A stretch of DNA of 64,000 nucleotides from Phycisphaerae bacterium (GCA_012744475.1 JAAYBV010000034.1:1-64000), one strand, 5' to 3'; positions 35,130 to 44,673 are shown, counted from the first letter of the stretch. The notes: generated by a model from the sequence alone, not told the origin. Numbers and translations: made by a program.

Positions 35130-36176
35130 TCACAGCTTGCCCGGATCGATGACGACGTGCTTGATACTCTTTCTCAGGTACGTGTACGTGGTGTGGACGA
35201 GACCGTCGGCGGTTTGGATGACAGCGGGATAGGAGTATTCGCCGGGTTGGTCTTCGAGGGTCAGCACCATGTCCCAGTCCTGCCCATCGGAAGAAACCGC
35301 CACATTCAGCGGGCTGCGGCCCTGTGTGGTGTGGTTGTACACGAGCAGTTGTCGCCCGTCCCTCAGCGTGACCGCATCGATGCCAGCGTTGGGGTTAGGC
35401 AGGCTCGTCGAGGTCAACGGACTCCAGGAGCGGCCGCCGTCGTCGGACCAGGTCTGGGCGATGAACCCCTTGCCCCGCGTGCGGCAGAGCATCTGGAGCC
35501 GCCCGTCTCGGTGCTTCAGGATGGTCGGCTGAATTACCGGCATGGTCTGCCCATCGTTCAGCGGGCCGACCACGCGCCAGTCTTTCAGATCGTCGGTGAC
35601 TTCCACGTGAATCCGCCAGCCGATGTGTTCGCTGCTGGACGGGCAGAGAATGCGTCCGTCGTCGAGTTGGATCGGTTTGTTCTTGATCGGACCCATCACA
35701 TTCCCCGGCAGCAACTGCCGCGGCGTCCAGGTGTCGCCGCCGTCGTGCGAAACGGTCCACTGACCCCACCACTGGCTGGGTGTAGGCCCGACCTTGAAGA
35801 ACAGCACCACAGGTCCATCCTTCGGCTGGAACAGCACCGGATTCCAGCAGGGGTACCGCCTCTGCACCGACATCACGCCGTTGGCCACTTCCGTCGGCCT
35901 GGACCACTGGCCGTCGATCAGGCGGGAGACCCAGATCCCGACGTCGTCTTCGCCTTCGTCGGCACCGGCGAACCACGCCGCGACGATCTGCCCCGTGCGA
36001 GTCTGCTCGATGGTCGACGCATGGCAACCCGCCGTTGGTCTATTCTCCAGAGCAAAGATCAGTCTTGCCTCTACCACCGCGGCCCGTGAACCCGGATTCG
36101 CGTCTGCTCTCACGGTCGCAAATCCCCCACCAAGAACCACGATCAGTCCCAGAACCAGTCCACATCGTCTCATCAT
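35130..36176 (-). CDS. Secreted sialidase-like (BNR-repeat) protein
   Basis: Protein of about 348 residues with a signal peptide (CGLVLGLIVVLGGGFATVRA). It has a six-bladed propeller with BNR/Asp-box repeats (SHDGGDTWTPRQ, SDDGGRSWSPL, SSDGQDWDM). ENRPTAGCHASTIEQT resembles the start of exo-alpha-sialidase-type domains common in planctomycetes, where many act on non-sialic sugars; the substrate is therefore uncertain. ATG 36176 follows GAGGTG. It may have gone with the nearby esterase (46.1 kb) in glycan degradation, though they are not adjacent. Confidence 0.8.
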   Translation of the reverse strand: MMRRCGLVLGLIVVLGGGFATVRADANPGSRAAVVEARLIFALENRPTAGCHASTIEQTRTGQIVAAWFAGADEGEDDVGIWVSRLIDGQWSRPTEVANGVMSVQRRYPCWNPVLFQPKDGPVVLFFKVGPTPSQWWGQWTVSHDGGDTWTPRQLLPGNVMGPIKNKPIQLDDGRILCPSSSEHIGWRIHVEVTDDLKDWRVVGPLNDGQTMPVIQPTILKHRDGRLQMLCRTRGKGFIAQTWSDDGGRSWSPLTSTSLPNPNAGIDAVTLRDGRQLLVYNHTTQGRSPLNVAVSSDGQDWDMVLTLEDQPGEYSYPAVIQTADGLVHTTYTYLRKSIKHVVIDPGKL

Positions 36177-36329
36177 GCACCTCGCGCGAAGCTCACGGTC
36201 CGTACAGCTCGGTTCCAATCCGCTTGGACCAGAACCCTGACTACGATATGTTCGTCCTTGCCCCTGCCTCAGTAAAGGACTTCTCCGCTCATCCGGCCAG
36301 AAACAAGTGCGCAAGGGCACGCTTTCTCA

Positions 36330-36911
36330 TCAGAGCTTTCCGCACGCGCGGAGGATTGCGTCAATGGTGCGATCGTAATCCCAAGGGTCGGGGCGGTAGC
36401 TATCGTCATAGTACCACAGGCCTTCCAGGAGTCGGCGATCCCCGCCAATGAGATGCGAGAGATGCTCAGGGTAGACTCGCACCCCCAACGAGTGCCAACT
36501 GGTGGCGCACATTTCGATCCTCACGCGTCCTTGTCTGTCAAAGGTCACAGACTGCGGTCGAAGGTCACGGATCACTTGGGGAAACCGGGCGATCTCTTCA
36601 GGCGAGAGACGCTTCCATATGTAAACACCAGGTTCCAGTTCCTCTGCAACCGACCGACAACTTACCAGCAGGGCCTGGTGATCGGTCTCGCACAGCAGCC
36701 GTACCCGCGACGCCAGTATCTCACGTGCGTCCTCGTCGGCCAGTTCCACTGGGGCCTGACGCTCGCTCTCTGTCCCGAACTGCGCAGGCCAATGCTCTGA
36801 CTCATGTGCCTGCTGGACACCGTCATCCTTCATGTGGTTGTTACAGCCACTCAAGATACAGCAAATGACGATACCAACTGAGAGCGTTAGCGCTGCGGTT
36901 TTCGCACCCAT
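36330..36911 (-). CDS. Lipoprotein of unknown function
   Basis: Protein of 193 residues with a lipoprotein signal (LTLSVGIVICCILSGC). The mature part is mixed alpha/beta, with a Cys-containing core (RLLCETDHQALLVSCRSVAEEL) and an acidic aromatic stretch near the end (WYYDDSYRPDPWDYDR). No family recognised. Start set at ATG 36911, which places the signal peptide first; a longer open frame upstream lacks support. Confidence 0.6.
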   Translation of the reverse strand: MGAKTAALTLSVGIVICCILSGCNNHMKDDGVQQAHESEHWPAQFGTESERQAPVELADEDAREILASRVRLLCETDHQALLVSCRSVAEELEPGVYIWKRLSPEEIARFPQVIRDLRPQSVTFDRQGRVRIEMCATSWHSLGVRVYPEHLSHLIGGDRRLLEGLWYYDDSYRPDPWDYDRTIDAILRACGKL

Positions 36912-37335
36912 TTCGGCCTCTCTCAAACGAAGACACCCTCTACCCCGTCCGGTTCCTTCATCATCCCAGGGCGGGCCGCTGCTCGGGCAACACCGCGCCC
37001 CATCCGCCGGACTGCTTCGAACGTGACTTCCTCCGATTTCGCACGCCGCGGCGCTATGATACTCCCATGACTGCCGCGCCGTCCACACAGAACTATTACC
37101 CACAAGAAGCATGCGAAGCGAAGGCAATTCCCCTCGTTTCTGGTGTGAAAACCAGGGTGGAGGTGAGGAATCGCCCCAAGTCCATGTGCGGAAACCGTCC
37201 CGATATCCACACAAACCGGGAGGCTGCGCACTTCCCAGGACCGAGGCAGCTTGTTTTCGGGGCGGCATTTGGGTATGCTGAGTGCATGGGGGAATGGGTC
37301 AAGCGGGTAACGGATCACGGGGATGGGCGACTTTG
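36912..37335. other. Divergent intergenic region upstream of the glycyl radical operon
   Basis: About 420 bp between the minus-strand lipoprotein gene and the plus-strand activase gene. Open frames run through it on both strands, but none has a convincing start, ribosome binding site or recognisable product. The one supported element is the promoter at 37251-37279. Confidence 0.45.
37251..37279 (+). promoter_or_regulatory. Promoter for the glycyl radical enzyme operon
   Basis: TTGTTT (37251-37256), 17-bp spacer, TATGCT (37274-37279). Transcription would start near 37286, which excludes the ATG at 37282 and favours the GTG at 37336 as translation start. Confidence 0.45.
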
Positions 37336-38316
37336 GTGACGAAGGACCACAACGGACAATCTGCTTACAGCCATCTGCGGACGGCAACGCACGGCAAGGC
37401 GCCGGTGGCGGACGTGCAGGGGGTGGTTTTCGACATCAAGAAATACGCCATCCACGATGGCCCGGGGATTCGCACGACGGTCTTTTTCAAGGGCTGCCCG
37501 CTGCGGTGCCGCTGGTGCCATAATCCGGAAAGCTGGAAGGCGACGCCGGAGCCCAGCTTCCGGCAGGGTCGCTGTGTCCGCTGCGGGCGGTGCGAAGCCG
37601 TCTGCCGGGCAAATGCCATCACGTTCCCCGACGGCTATCCCGTGACGGACATCGAGAAGTGCATCCTCTGCGGCCAGTGTGCCGTCGAATGCCCGGCCGG
37701 CGCCAGGGAAATCATAGGGCAGCAGATGACCGTGGCTGAGGTGATGGCCGAAGTCGTCAAGGACGTGATCTTTTACGACCAGTCGGGCGGCGGGGCCACG
37801 TTTTCCGGCGGGGAACCGCTGATGCAGGGCGATTTTCTGCTGGCGCTGCTGAACCGCTGCCGGGCCGAAGGCATACATACAGCGGTCGACACGACCTGCC
37901 ACGCCATGGGCGATCTGGTCCGGCGGGTCGCCGAGGTCGCCGATCTGTTCCTGTGCGACATCAAGCACATGGATTCGCCCATGCACGAACGGTATACGGG
38001 CGTGCCGAACAACCTGATCCTCGCCAATCTCAGGATGCTGGCCGAGGCAGGCAAGAAGGTAGTTGTCCGGATTCCGATCGTGTCAGGGTTCAACGACGAT
38101 ATGGCCAACATCGAGAATACGGCCCGGTTCGCCCAGTCGTTGCCGACGGTCCAGAGGATTGATATCCTGCCTTACAATCGGGGCGGCCTGGAAAAGTCGG
38201 TCCGGCTGGCCGCAGGCTTCGACCTGATGGAGGGCGAAAGCCCAAGCGATGGGCAAATGGCCGAGATCGCCAGGACCCTGCGTGGGTACGGATTCGAGGT
38301 CACGATAGGTGGATAG
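37336..38316 (+). CDS. Glycyl radical enzyme activating enzyme (radical SAM)
   Basis: Installs the glycyl radical on the enzyme encoded next, using SAM and a [4Fe-4S] cluster. The radical SAM motif is C-PLR-C-RW-C in FFKGCPLRCRWCHNPES, followed by two ferredoxin-type clusters (CVRCGRCEAVC and CILCGQCAVEC), as in activases of the non-PFL glycyl radical enzymes. GGGATFSGGEPLMQ and the DIKHMDSPMHERYTG region are typical. The start is uncertain: GTG 37336 was used because the promoter rules out ATG 37282, and GTG 37405 is also possible. Oxygen-sensitive chemistry implies anaerobic growth. Confidence 0.92.
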   Translation: MTKDHNGQSAYSHLRTATHGKAPVADVQGVVFDIKKYAIHDGPGIRTTVFFKGCPLRCRWCHNPESWKATPEPSFRQGRCVRCGRCEAVCRANAITFPDGYPVTDIEKCILCGQCAVECPAGAREIIGQQMTVAEVMAEVVKDVIFYDQSGGGATFSGGEPLMQGDFLLALLNRCRAEGIHTAVDTTCHAMGDLVRRVAEVADLFLCDIKHMDSPMHERYTGVPNNLILANLRMLAEAGKKVVVRIPIVSGFNDDMANIENTARFAQSLPTVQRIDILPYNRGGLEKSVRLAAGFDLMEGESPSDGQMAEIARTLRGYGFEVTIGG

Positions 38317-38319
38317 ACG

Positions 38320-40683
38320 ATGAACGAGCGTGTCAGAAAACTTCGCCAGCAGAGCGTCGAAACGCACCCTTACATTTCCAGCGAGCGGGCCGAACTGATG
38401 ACCCAGTTCTACCAGAGCGGCGCCGCTTGGTGTGAATCTGTGCCCGTCACGCGCGCTCTGGCCTTCCGGCACCTGATGGAGCATAAGACCGTCTACATCG
38501 GCGACGGTGAGCTGATCGTGGGCGAGAAGGGCCACGCGCCCAAGGCGACTCCGACCTATCCCGAACTGTGCTGCCATACGCTGAGCGACCTGGACATCCT
38601 CAACTCGCGAGAGAAGACCTCGTTCGCGGTGAGCCCTGAGGTGCGAAAGGTCTACGCCGAGACGATCATCCCGTTCTGGCAGGACCGGACCATGCGGGAG
38701 CGCATCTTCCGCGAGATGACGGACGAATGGAAGGCCACCTATGAGGCCGGCCTGTTCACCGAATTCATGGAGCAGCGATCGCCCGGTCACACCGTGCTGG
38801 ACGACAAAATCTATCGCAAGGGCATGCTCGATTTCAAGCAGGACATCCAGCGCAGTCTCGACAGCCTGGACTACCTCAACGATCCGCAGGCCTACGCCAG
38901 GCAGGAACAGCTCAAGGCGATGCGCATCTGCGCCGATGCACTGATCCGCTTCGCCGAGCGTCACGCCGAGAAGGCCTGCGAGATAGCGAAGCGGGAGTCC
39001 GATCCGCAGCGAAAAGCGGAGTTGGAACGGATCGCCCAGGTCTGCTCGCACGTTCCGGCCCACGCGCCGCGCGACTTCTGGGAAGCGCTTCAGTATTACT
39101 GGTTCGTCCATCTCGGCGTGACCACCGAGATGAACCCGTGGGACTCGTTCAACCCGGGCCGCCTGGATCAGCATCTCTATCCGTTCTACCGGCGAGGGCT
39201 CGACGAGGGAACGCTGACCGCCGAGCACGCCCGCGAGCTGCTTCAGTGCTTCTGGGTGAAGTTCAACAATCAGCCGGCCCCGCCCAAGGTGGGCGTCACC
39301 GCCGCCGAGAGCGGCACGTACACCGACTTCGCCCAGATCAACAGCGGCGGTCTGAAGGAGGACGGCTCCGACGGCGTCAACGAGGTGACGTTCCTCGTGC
39401 TCGACGTGGTCGAAGAAATGCGGCTCGTCCAGCCGAGTTCTTCCATCCAGGTCAGCAAGAAGAACCCCGATCGCTTCATCAAGCGGGCGACGAAGATCAT
39501 CCGCACCGGGTTCGGCCAGCCTTCGGTGTTCAACTGCGACCTGATCGTCCAGGAGCTGGTCCGCATGGGCAAGTCCATGGCCGACGCCCGCAACGGCGGC
39601 TCCAGCGGTTGCGTCGAGGTCGGCGCGTTCGGCAAGGAGAGCTATATCCTCACCGGCTACTTCAACCTGCCCAAGGTCCTGGAGTTGACGTTGAACAACG
39701 GCGTCGACCCAAGGACAGGCCGGCGTCTCGGTCCGCAGACGGGCGACCCGGAGCAGTTCGAGACGTTCGACCAGTTGTTCGACGCGTACCGGCAGCAGGT
39801 CCACTATCTGATGGACATCAAGATGCGGGGCAACAACGTCATCGAACGCCTCTACGCGACGTACATGCCCGCCCCGTTCCTGTCGATCCTGATCGACGAC
39901 TGCATCGTCAAGGGCAAGGACTACCACGACGGCGGCGCCCGCTATAACACCAACTACGTTCAAGGCGTCGGGCTGGGCACGATCACCGATGCGCTGACCG
40001 CCATCAAGTACCATGTGTTCGACCGCAAGAGCGTATCGATGTCGCAACTGCTGTCGGCGTTGCGCAGCGATTTCGAAGGCGAAGAATCATTGCGGCAGAC
40101 CCTCCTGGAACGGACCCCCAAGTACGGCAACGACGACGACTACGCCGACGACGTCATGCGATCGGTGTTTGAGGTCTACTTCGACGCCGTAGATGGACGG
40201 CCCAACACCAAAGGGGGTCGCTACCACATCAATCTCCTTCCGACGACGGTCCACGTATACTTCGGCTCGGTCATCGGCGCCACGCCCGACGGCCGCAAGG
40301 CGGGCCTGCCCCTCTCGGAGGGCATCTCGCCCGTCCAGGGCGCCGATCGCTACGGACCCACGGCGGTGCTCAAGTCGGCCGCCAAGATGGACCACGCCCG
40401 CACCGGCGGGACGCTGCTCAACATGAAGTTCAACCCCCAGGTTCTCGACGGCGACGAGAGCCTCGACAAGCTCACGCAACTGATCCGCTCCTATTTCCGA
40501 CTCGACGGCCATCACATCCAGTTCAACGTCGTCGGCGCCGAAACGCTCCGCGAGGCCCAGAAGCATCCCGAGCGGAACCGCGACCTGATCGTCCGCGTCG
40601 CCGGCTACAGCGACTACTTCGTCGACCTCGGCCGCGACCTCCAGAACGAAATCATCGCCCGCACCGAACAAAGCGCCCTGTAG
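38320..40683 (+). CDS. Glycyl radical enzyme resembling trans-4-hydroxy-L-proline dehydratase
   Basis: Glycyl radical enzyme of 787 residues. The catalytic Cys lies in GGSSGCVEVGAFGKES and the glycyl radical Gly in VRVAGYSDYF near the C-terminus. Long stretches (EFMEQRSPGHTV, WVKFNNQPAPPKVG, NPWDSFNPGRLDQHL) match my memory of trans-4-hydroxy-L-proline dehydratase, which dehydrates hydroxyproline to pyrroline-5-carboxylate, more closely than pyruvate formate-lyase, choline lyase or glycerol dehydratase. No pyrroline-5-carboxylate reductase gene is nearby. ATG 38320 lies 3 nt after the activase stop, with AGGTGG upstream, so the pair is one operon. Confidence 0.82.
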   Translation: MNERVRKLRQQSVETHPYISSERAELMTQFYQSGAAWCESVPVTRALAFRHLMEHKTVYIGDGELIVGEKGHAPKATPTYPELCCHTLSDLDILNSREKTSFAVSPEVRKVYAETIIPFWQDRTMRERIFREMTDEWKATYEAGLFTEFMEQRSPGHTVLDDKIYRKGMLDFKQDIQRSLDSLDYLNDPQAYARQEQLKAMRICADALIRFAERHAEKACEIAKRESDPQRKAELERIAQVCSHVPAHAPRDFWEALQYYWFVHLGVTTEMNPWDSFNPGRLDQHLYPFYRRGLDEGTLTAEHARELLQCFWVKFNNQPAPPKVGVTAAESGTYTDFAQINSGGLKEDGSDGVNEVTFLVLDVVEEMRLVQPSSSIQVSKKNPDRFIKRATKIIRTGFGQPSVFNCDLIVQELVRMGKSMADARNGGSSGCVEVGAFGKESYILTGYFNLPKVLELTLNNGVDPRTGRRLGPQTGDPEQFETFDQLFDAYRQQVHYLMDIKMRGNNVIERLYATYMPAPFLSILIDDCIVKGKDYHDGGARYNTNYVQGVGLGTITDALTAIKYHVFDRKSVSMSQLLSALRSDFEGEESLRQTLLERTPKYGNDDDYADDVMRSVFEVYFDAVDGRPNTKGGRYHINLLPTTVHVYFGSVIGATPDGRKAGLPLSEGISPVQGADRYGPTAVLKSAAKMDHARTGGTLLNMKFNPQVLDGDESLDKLTQLIRSYFRLDGHHIQFNVVGAETLREAQKHPERNRDLIVRVAGYSDYFVDLGRDLQNEIIARTEQSAL

Positions 40684-40767
40684 AGGCGGCCCGTCACAAG
40701 AAAGTCGTTCTGGACTGTAGTTTCCATCAGCCTTGCACGGCTGGCGTCGTTCGCGCGAAGTATCCGC

Positions 40768-40796
40768 TTGACATTTAACGTGATGCGTTATATACT
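40768..40796 (+). promoter_or_regulatory. higBA promoter with internal operator-like inverted repeat
   Basis: Strong promoter: TTGACA (40768-40773), 17 bp, TATACT (40791-40796). Between the two elements lies an inverted repeat TAACG (40776-40780), TGATG, CGTTA (40786-40790). An antitoxin bound there would block the polymerase, the usual autoregulation of higBA modules. Transcription would start near 40803. Confidence 0.65.
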
Positions 40797-40802
40797 CCCT
40801 CC

Positions 40803-41081
40803 CTGATCAAGAGCTTCCGTTGCACGAAGACACAGGCATTGTTTGAAGGCCGGCACCCCCGCCGGTTCCAGGCGATCGCCACTGTGGCCGAGCGAAGACT
40901 GCAGATGTTGGACAGCGCCCATGCAATCCAGGATCTTCGCGTCCCGCCGGGCAACCGACTGGAGGCCTTGCTGGGAAACCGGAAAGGCCAGTGGAGCATT
41001 CGTATCAATGACCAGTGGCGTCTGTGCTTTCGCTTCGACAATGGCAACGCGTTCGATGTTGAGATTGTGGACTACCACTGA
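40803..41081 (+). CDS. higB: HigB-family toxin (RelE-like mRNA interferase)
   Basis: HigB toxins cut mRNA on the ribosome. From CTG 40803 the frame reads IKSFRCTKTQALFEGRHPRRF, matching the conserved HigB N-terminus, which in other genomes starts MIKSF. The core LRVPPGNRLEALLGN and SIRINDQWRLCFRF are diagnostic. The family ATG is replaced by CTG, so either CTG at or near the transcript start is used (leaderless initiation) or translation starts at TTG 40839, losing 12 conserved residues. The antitoxin gene follows 12 nt later. Confidence 0.85.
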   Translation: MIKSFRCTKTQALFEGRHPRRFQAIATVAERRLQMLDSAHAIQDLRVPPGNRLEALLGNRKGQWSIRINDQWRLCFRFDNGNAFDVEIVDYH

Positions 41082-41093
41082 GGAGATTACACG

Positions 41094-41399
41094 ATGAGCA
41101 TAGCAAACAAGATGCGGCCCGTTCATCCTGGTGAGATTCTGCGTGAGGAGTTCCTCAAACCGCTGCAGATGAACGCTCACGCGCTCGCAATGGAGCTGAA
41201 GGTGCCCGCCCCGCGCGTCAACGAGATCGTGCGTGAACGACGTGCCGTCACACCTGACACAGCCCTCCGGCTGGCACGCTACTTCGGCACCACGCCCGAA
41301 TTCTGGCTGAACCTCCAGACCAGCTATGATCTGAAGGTCGCCAAGCAGAAGATCGGCTCGAAAATCGACAAAGAAGTCCGATCACGACGCGTCGCATAA
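41094..41399 (+). CDS. higA: HigA-family antitoxin
   Basis: XRE-type helix-turn-helix antitoxin, 101 residues, of the HigA subfamily: N-terminal RPVHPGEILREEFLKPLQMNAHALAMEL, then VNEIVRERRAVTPDTALRLARYFGTTPEFWLNLQ. It neutralises HigB by direct binding and represses the operon, probably through the inverted repeat at 40776-40790. The C-terminal tail is basic (KEVRSRRVA). Confidence 0.93.
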   Translation: MSIANKMRPVHPGEILREEFLKPLQMNAHALAMELKVPAPRVNEIVRERRAVTPDTALRLARYFGTTPEFWLNLQTSYDLKVAKQKIGSKIDKEVRSRRVA

Positions 41400-41519
41400 G
41401 TCTCACGTGCCGTCAGCGAGTCACTGAGCAACTCAGCCGGATCGGCGGCGTTCTTCTCTGCCTTGCAGCCAGGCATGATAGACTGGGCCGCTTCGGGAAA
41501 TCGCGTCAGGAGATCCAAC

Positions 41520-43196
41520 ATGAGATTGATATCCATCCGGAGCATTCTGCTGCTGGCAGCCGCGATCTTGGTCGGCGGGGCGGCGTCGCAGGAGCGCGAA
41601 CTGGCCGAGTTCATCGAGGCGCACGTGACGCAGGTCGCCCCGCGTTGGACGCAGGCCAATCTGACGTACTGGGAGGCCACCACAACCGGCCGGAAGGAGG
41701 CGTGGGACAAGTATGAGGCCCTGCAACTGGAAATCCGGCAGCTCTACAGCAATCGAGAGGACTTCGCACGCATCAAGGCGTTCAAGGAATCCGGCCCCAT
41801 CGCCGATCCGCGCCTGGCCCGCCAGATCGAGAAGCTCTACTACGCCTACCTCCAGAACCAGATCGAACCGGAACTGCTCACGCAGATCGTGCAGCTCGAC
41901 ACGCAGATCCAGCAGACCTACAACAGCTACCGAGGCCGCATCGACGGGCAAGACGTCACCATGAGCGACATCTACACGCTCCTGACAACGGAGAAGAACA
42001 CGCCCAAACGTGAGGCGGCCTGGCACGCCAGCAAGCAGGTCGGCAACGTCATCATCAAGGACTTTCTGCACCTGGTGAAGCTCCGCAACCAGGGAGCGAA
42101 GGCACTCGGTTTTGACAACTACCACACCATGACCATCGTGACGGGCGAGCAGGACGTCGCACAGCTCGACCGCATCTTCGACGAATTGGATGCGCTGACC
42201 CGCGAGCCGTTCGCCAGGCAGAAGAAGGAGCTGGACACGATCCTGGCCAGAAGCTATGGCATCGCCCCGGCGGAGCTGATGCCCTGGCACTACCACGATC
42301 CCTTCTTCCAGCGGACGCCACTCGTCTATGAGCTGGACCTGGACCGGTACTACCAGGGCCGCCGCGTCGAAGACCTGGCCCGACGCTACTACGCCGGCGT
42401 GGGCCTGCCCGTCGACGACATCCTGGCCCGCAGCGACCTATATGACCGCGAGGGCAAGTACCCGCACGCGTACGGCTTCGACGCCGACCGCGAAGGCGAC
42501 AACCGCGTGCTGGCCAACCTCCAGGACACCGAGCGATGGATGGAGACGCTCCTGCACGAGTTGGGTCACGCCCTCTACAGCAAGTACCACGACCGGCGCG
42601 AGCCCTGGCTGCTCCGCGAGCCGGCGCACAGCTTCACCACCGAGGCGGTAGCGATGTTCTTCGGCCGGCTCAGCCGGAACGCCGCCTGGATGCAGCAAAT
42701 GCTGGGCCTGTCCGACGAGGAAACCGCCAGGATCAAGACCGTCAGCGACCGCTATCTCCAATTCCAGCAGATCCTCTTCGTGCGCTGGGCGCTGGTCATG
42801 TACCATTTCGAGAAGGCCCTTTACGCCGATCCCGGCCGGGACCTGAATGCCCTGTGGTGGGACCTGGTCGAGAGGTACCAGTTCCTCCGACGTCCGCCGG
42901 GAAAGGCCGACGCCGGCTGGGTCTCGAAGCTCCATTTCACCACCGCCCCGTGCTACTACCACAACTATGTACTCGGCGAGCTGCTGGCCTCGCAATGGCA
43001 CCACACCATCGTCCACCAGATATTGGAGCTTGATTCGGACGAGGGGCTCAGCTATGTTGGCGACGAGCGTATCGGCCGGTACTTTCGTGACAACGTGCTC
43101 GGCCCGGGAGCTCACTACCGCTGGGACGAGATGATCGTCCGAGCCACGGGCGAGCCGCTGACGCCCAGGTACTTTGTCGAGCAGTTCATCAAGTGA
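41520..43196 (+). CDS. Secreted M2-like zinc metallopeptidase (peptidyl-dipeptidase A type)
   Basis: Protein of 558 residues with a signal peptide (SIRSILLLAAAILVGGAAS). The zinc site is LLHELGHALYSKYH with the third ligand Glu in HSFTTEAVAMFFG. The helical fold and motifs such as NYHTMTIVTGEQ and TTAPCYYHNYVLGELLASQ resemble M2 (ACE-like) or the related M3/M32 gluzincins. It probably degrades peptides in the periplasm. Start set at ATG 41520 with AGGAG upstream. It heads a plus-strand run with the symporter and an M24 peptidase, suggesting peptide use. Confidence 0.85.
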   Translation: MRLISIRSILLLAAAILVGGAASQERELAEFIEAHVTQVAPRWTQANLTYWEATTTGRKEAWDKYEALQLEIRQLYSNREDFARIKAFKESGPIADPRLARQIEKLYYAYLQNQIEPELLTQIVQLDTQIQQTYNSYRGRIDGQDVTMSDIYTLLTTEKNTPKREAAWHASKQVGNVIIKDFLHLVKLRNQGAKALGFDNYHTMTIVTGEQDVAQLDRIFDELDALTREPFARQKKELDTILARSYGIAPAELMPWHYHDPFFQRTPLVYELDLDRYYQGRRVEDLARRYYAGVGLPVDDILARSDLYDREGKYPHAYGFDADREGDNRVLANLQDTERWMETLLHELGHALYSKYHDRREPWLLREPAHSFTTEAVAMFFGRLSRNAAWMQQMLGLSDEETARIKTVSDRYLQFQQILFVRWALVMYHFEKALYADPGRDLNALWWDLVERYQFLRRPPGKADAGWVSKLHFTTAPCYYHNYVLGELLASQWHHTIVHQILELDSDEGLSYVGDERIGRYFRDNVLGPGAHYRWDEMIVRATGEPLTPRYFVEQFIK

Positions 43197-43236
43197 CATC
43201 GACGCGCAGCCGGCGTCCAGATACGAAGCAGGTGCC

Positions 43237-44673
43237 ATGGTCTATCTCATCGCGATTCTCATCTATCTGTTGGCCCTGGCGGGCATCGGCATCTACAAAT
43301 CGCGCCAGGTCAAGACGCAGGCGGACTTCGCCGTCGCCGGCCGGACACTTTCGCCTTGGGTGCTGGTCTGCACCATGCTGGCGGCCTGGATCGGCACCGG
43401 ATCGATCGTCGGCAATGCCGGCAAGACGTACGAGAGTGGTCTGGCGGCGTTGATCATCCCCACCGGCAGTGTGATCGGCATGATCCTGCTAACGTGGGTC
43501 GCTCCCCGCGCGCGCAGCTACGAGGCCTATTCCGTGCCGGAGATCATCGGGTCTCGGTACGGAACGGTCGCCAGGCTTCTGGCGGTCTTGTCCCTCATCA
43601 TTGCGTACATGGTGATCGTCAGCTACCAGTTCAATGCGGGCGGGGCTGTGCTGCACGTGATCCTGACCGACGATTCCGGCCGGTCGCTCCTGCCGCTGCC
43701 ATGGGCGACCGTCATCGCGGCGGTCTTCATCATCACCTACACCATTCTCGCCGGTCTGATGAGCCTGGCCTATACCGATATCGTCACGGGGATCATCATC
43801 ACGCTGTCGCTGATTGTCGCCTTCCCGATCCTCTGGGGCCGAGCCGGCGGATGGGAGGGCATGGAGGCGAGCTTCGCCGCGATGGGCAAGCCCGAACACA
43901 TGCGGTTCTGGGGCGTGTTCAGCAAGGCCGAGATCGTCAACTTCATCCTGCCTGTCTTTTTGCTGATCATGGGCGACGCCAATCAATACCAGCGGTTCTT
44001 CGCCAGCAAGAGCGCCAAGGGAGCCCGGAGCGCCGTGATCTTCATGGTCTTCGCCGTGCTGCTGGTCGAGAGTCTGATCATCCTGGAGGCCTGGGTCGCC
44101 TCCAGCCTGATCCCGGACGCGGCCTTCGGCAAGTACGTCCTGATCTACGCCGCCAAGACCCTCATGCCCACCATCCTGGGCCTGTTCTTCCTGATCACCA
44201 TCGTGGGCATCATCATTTCGACGGCCGATTCGTTTCTGTTGATCCCTGCAACAACAGCGATTCGCGACATCTATCTGAATCATATCAATCCGAAAGCCTC
44301 GGAGAAGCGCGTGGTCTTTCTGAGCCGGTTGATGGTGCTGGTCTTCGGCATCATCGCCTACCTGGTGTCGTTGGCGTTCGCCCAATCGACCACTATTTTC
44401 GAAAAGGCTTTGTACGCGTACACGATTTACGGGGTGGCGATCACTCCGTGCCTGGTGGCCGCTCTGTTCTGGAAGGGAGCGACTCGATACGGAGCAATCG
44501 CGTCGATCCTCACCGGAACGATAACGACTCTGGTTTGGTCGGGGCTCGACAAGGGCCGTCTTCCGGCCTGGGCCGCCGAACTCGACGCCGTGCTGCCCGC
44601 CATCACACTGTCGGTGCTGGCGCTGGTCCTCGTAAGTCTGCTCACCAGGAAGAAGCCCGCGGGGCCGAGCTGA
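43237..44673 (+). CDS. Sodium/solute symporter (SSS family)
   Basis: Integral membrane protein of 478 residues with about 13 predicted transmembrane helices. SSS features include FAVAGRTLSPWVLVCTMLAAWIGTGSIVGNAG near the N-terminus, YQFNAGGAVLHV, and SLAYTDIVTGIIITLSLI. It probably imports a small molecule with sodium; the substrate (amino acid, peptide product or sugar) cannot be read from the sequence. Start set at ATG 43237. It sits between two peptidase genes, 40 nt after the M2-like gene and overlapping nothing; the M24 gene starts 2 nt after its stop. Confidence 0.9.
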   Translation: MVYLIAILIYLLALAGIGIYKSRQVKTQADFAVAGRTLSPWVLVCTMLAAWIGTGSIVGNAGKTYESGLAALIIPTGSVIGMILLTWVAPRARSYEAYSVPEIIGSRYGTVARLLAVLSLIIAYMVIVSYQFNAGGAVLHVILTDDSGRSLLPLPWATVIAAVFIITYTILAGLMSLAYTDIVTGIIITLSLIVAFPILWGRAGGWEGMEASFAAMGKPEHMRFWGVFSKAEIVNFILPVFLLIMGDANQYQRFFASKSAKGARSAVIFMVFAVLLVESLIILEAWVASSLIPDAAFGKYVLIYAAKTLMPTILGLFFLITIVGIIISTADSFLLIPATTAIRDIYLNHINPKASEKRVVFLSRLMVLVFGIIAYLVSLAFAQSTTIFEKALYAYTIYGVAITPCLVAALFWKGATRYGAIASILTGTITTLVWSGLDKGRLPAWAAELDAVLPAITLSVLALVLVSLLTRKKPAGPS

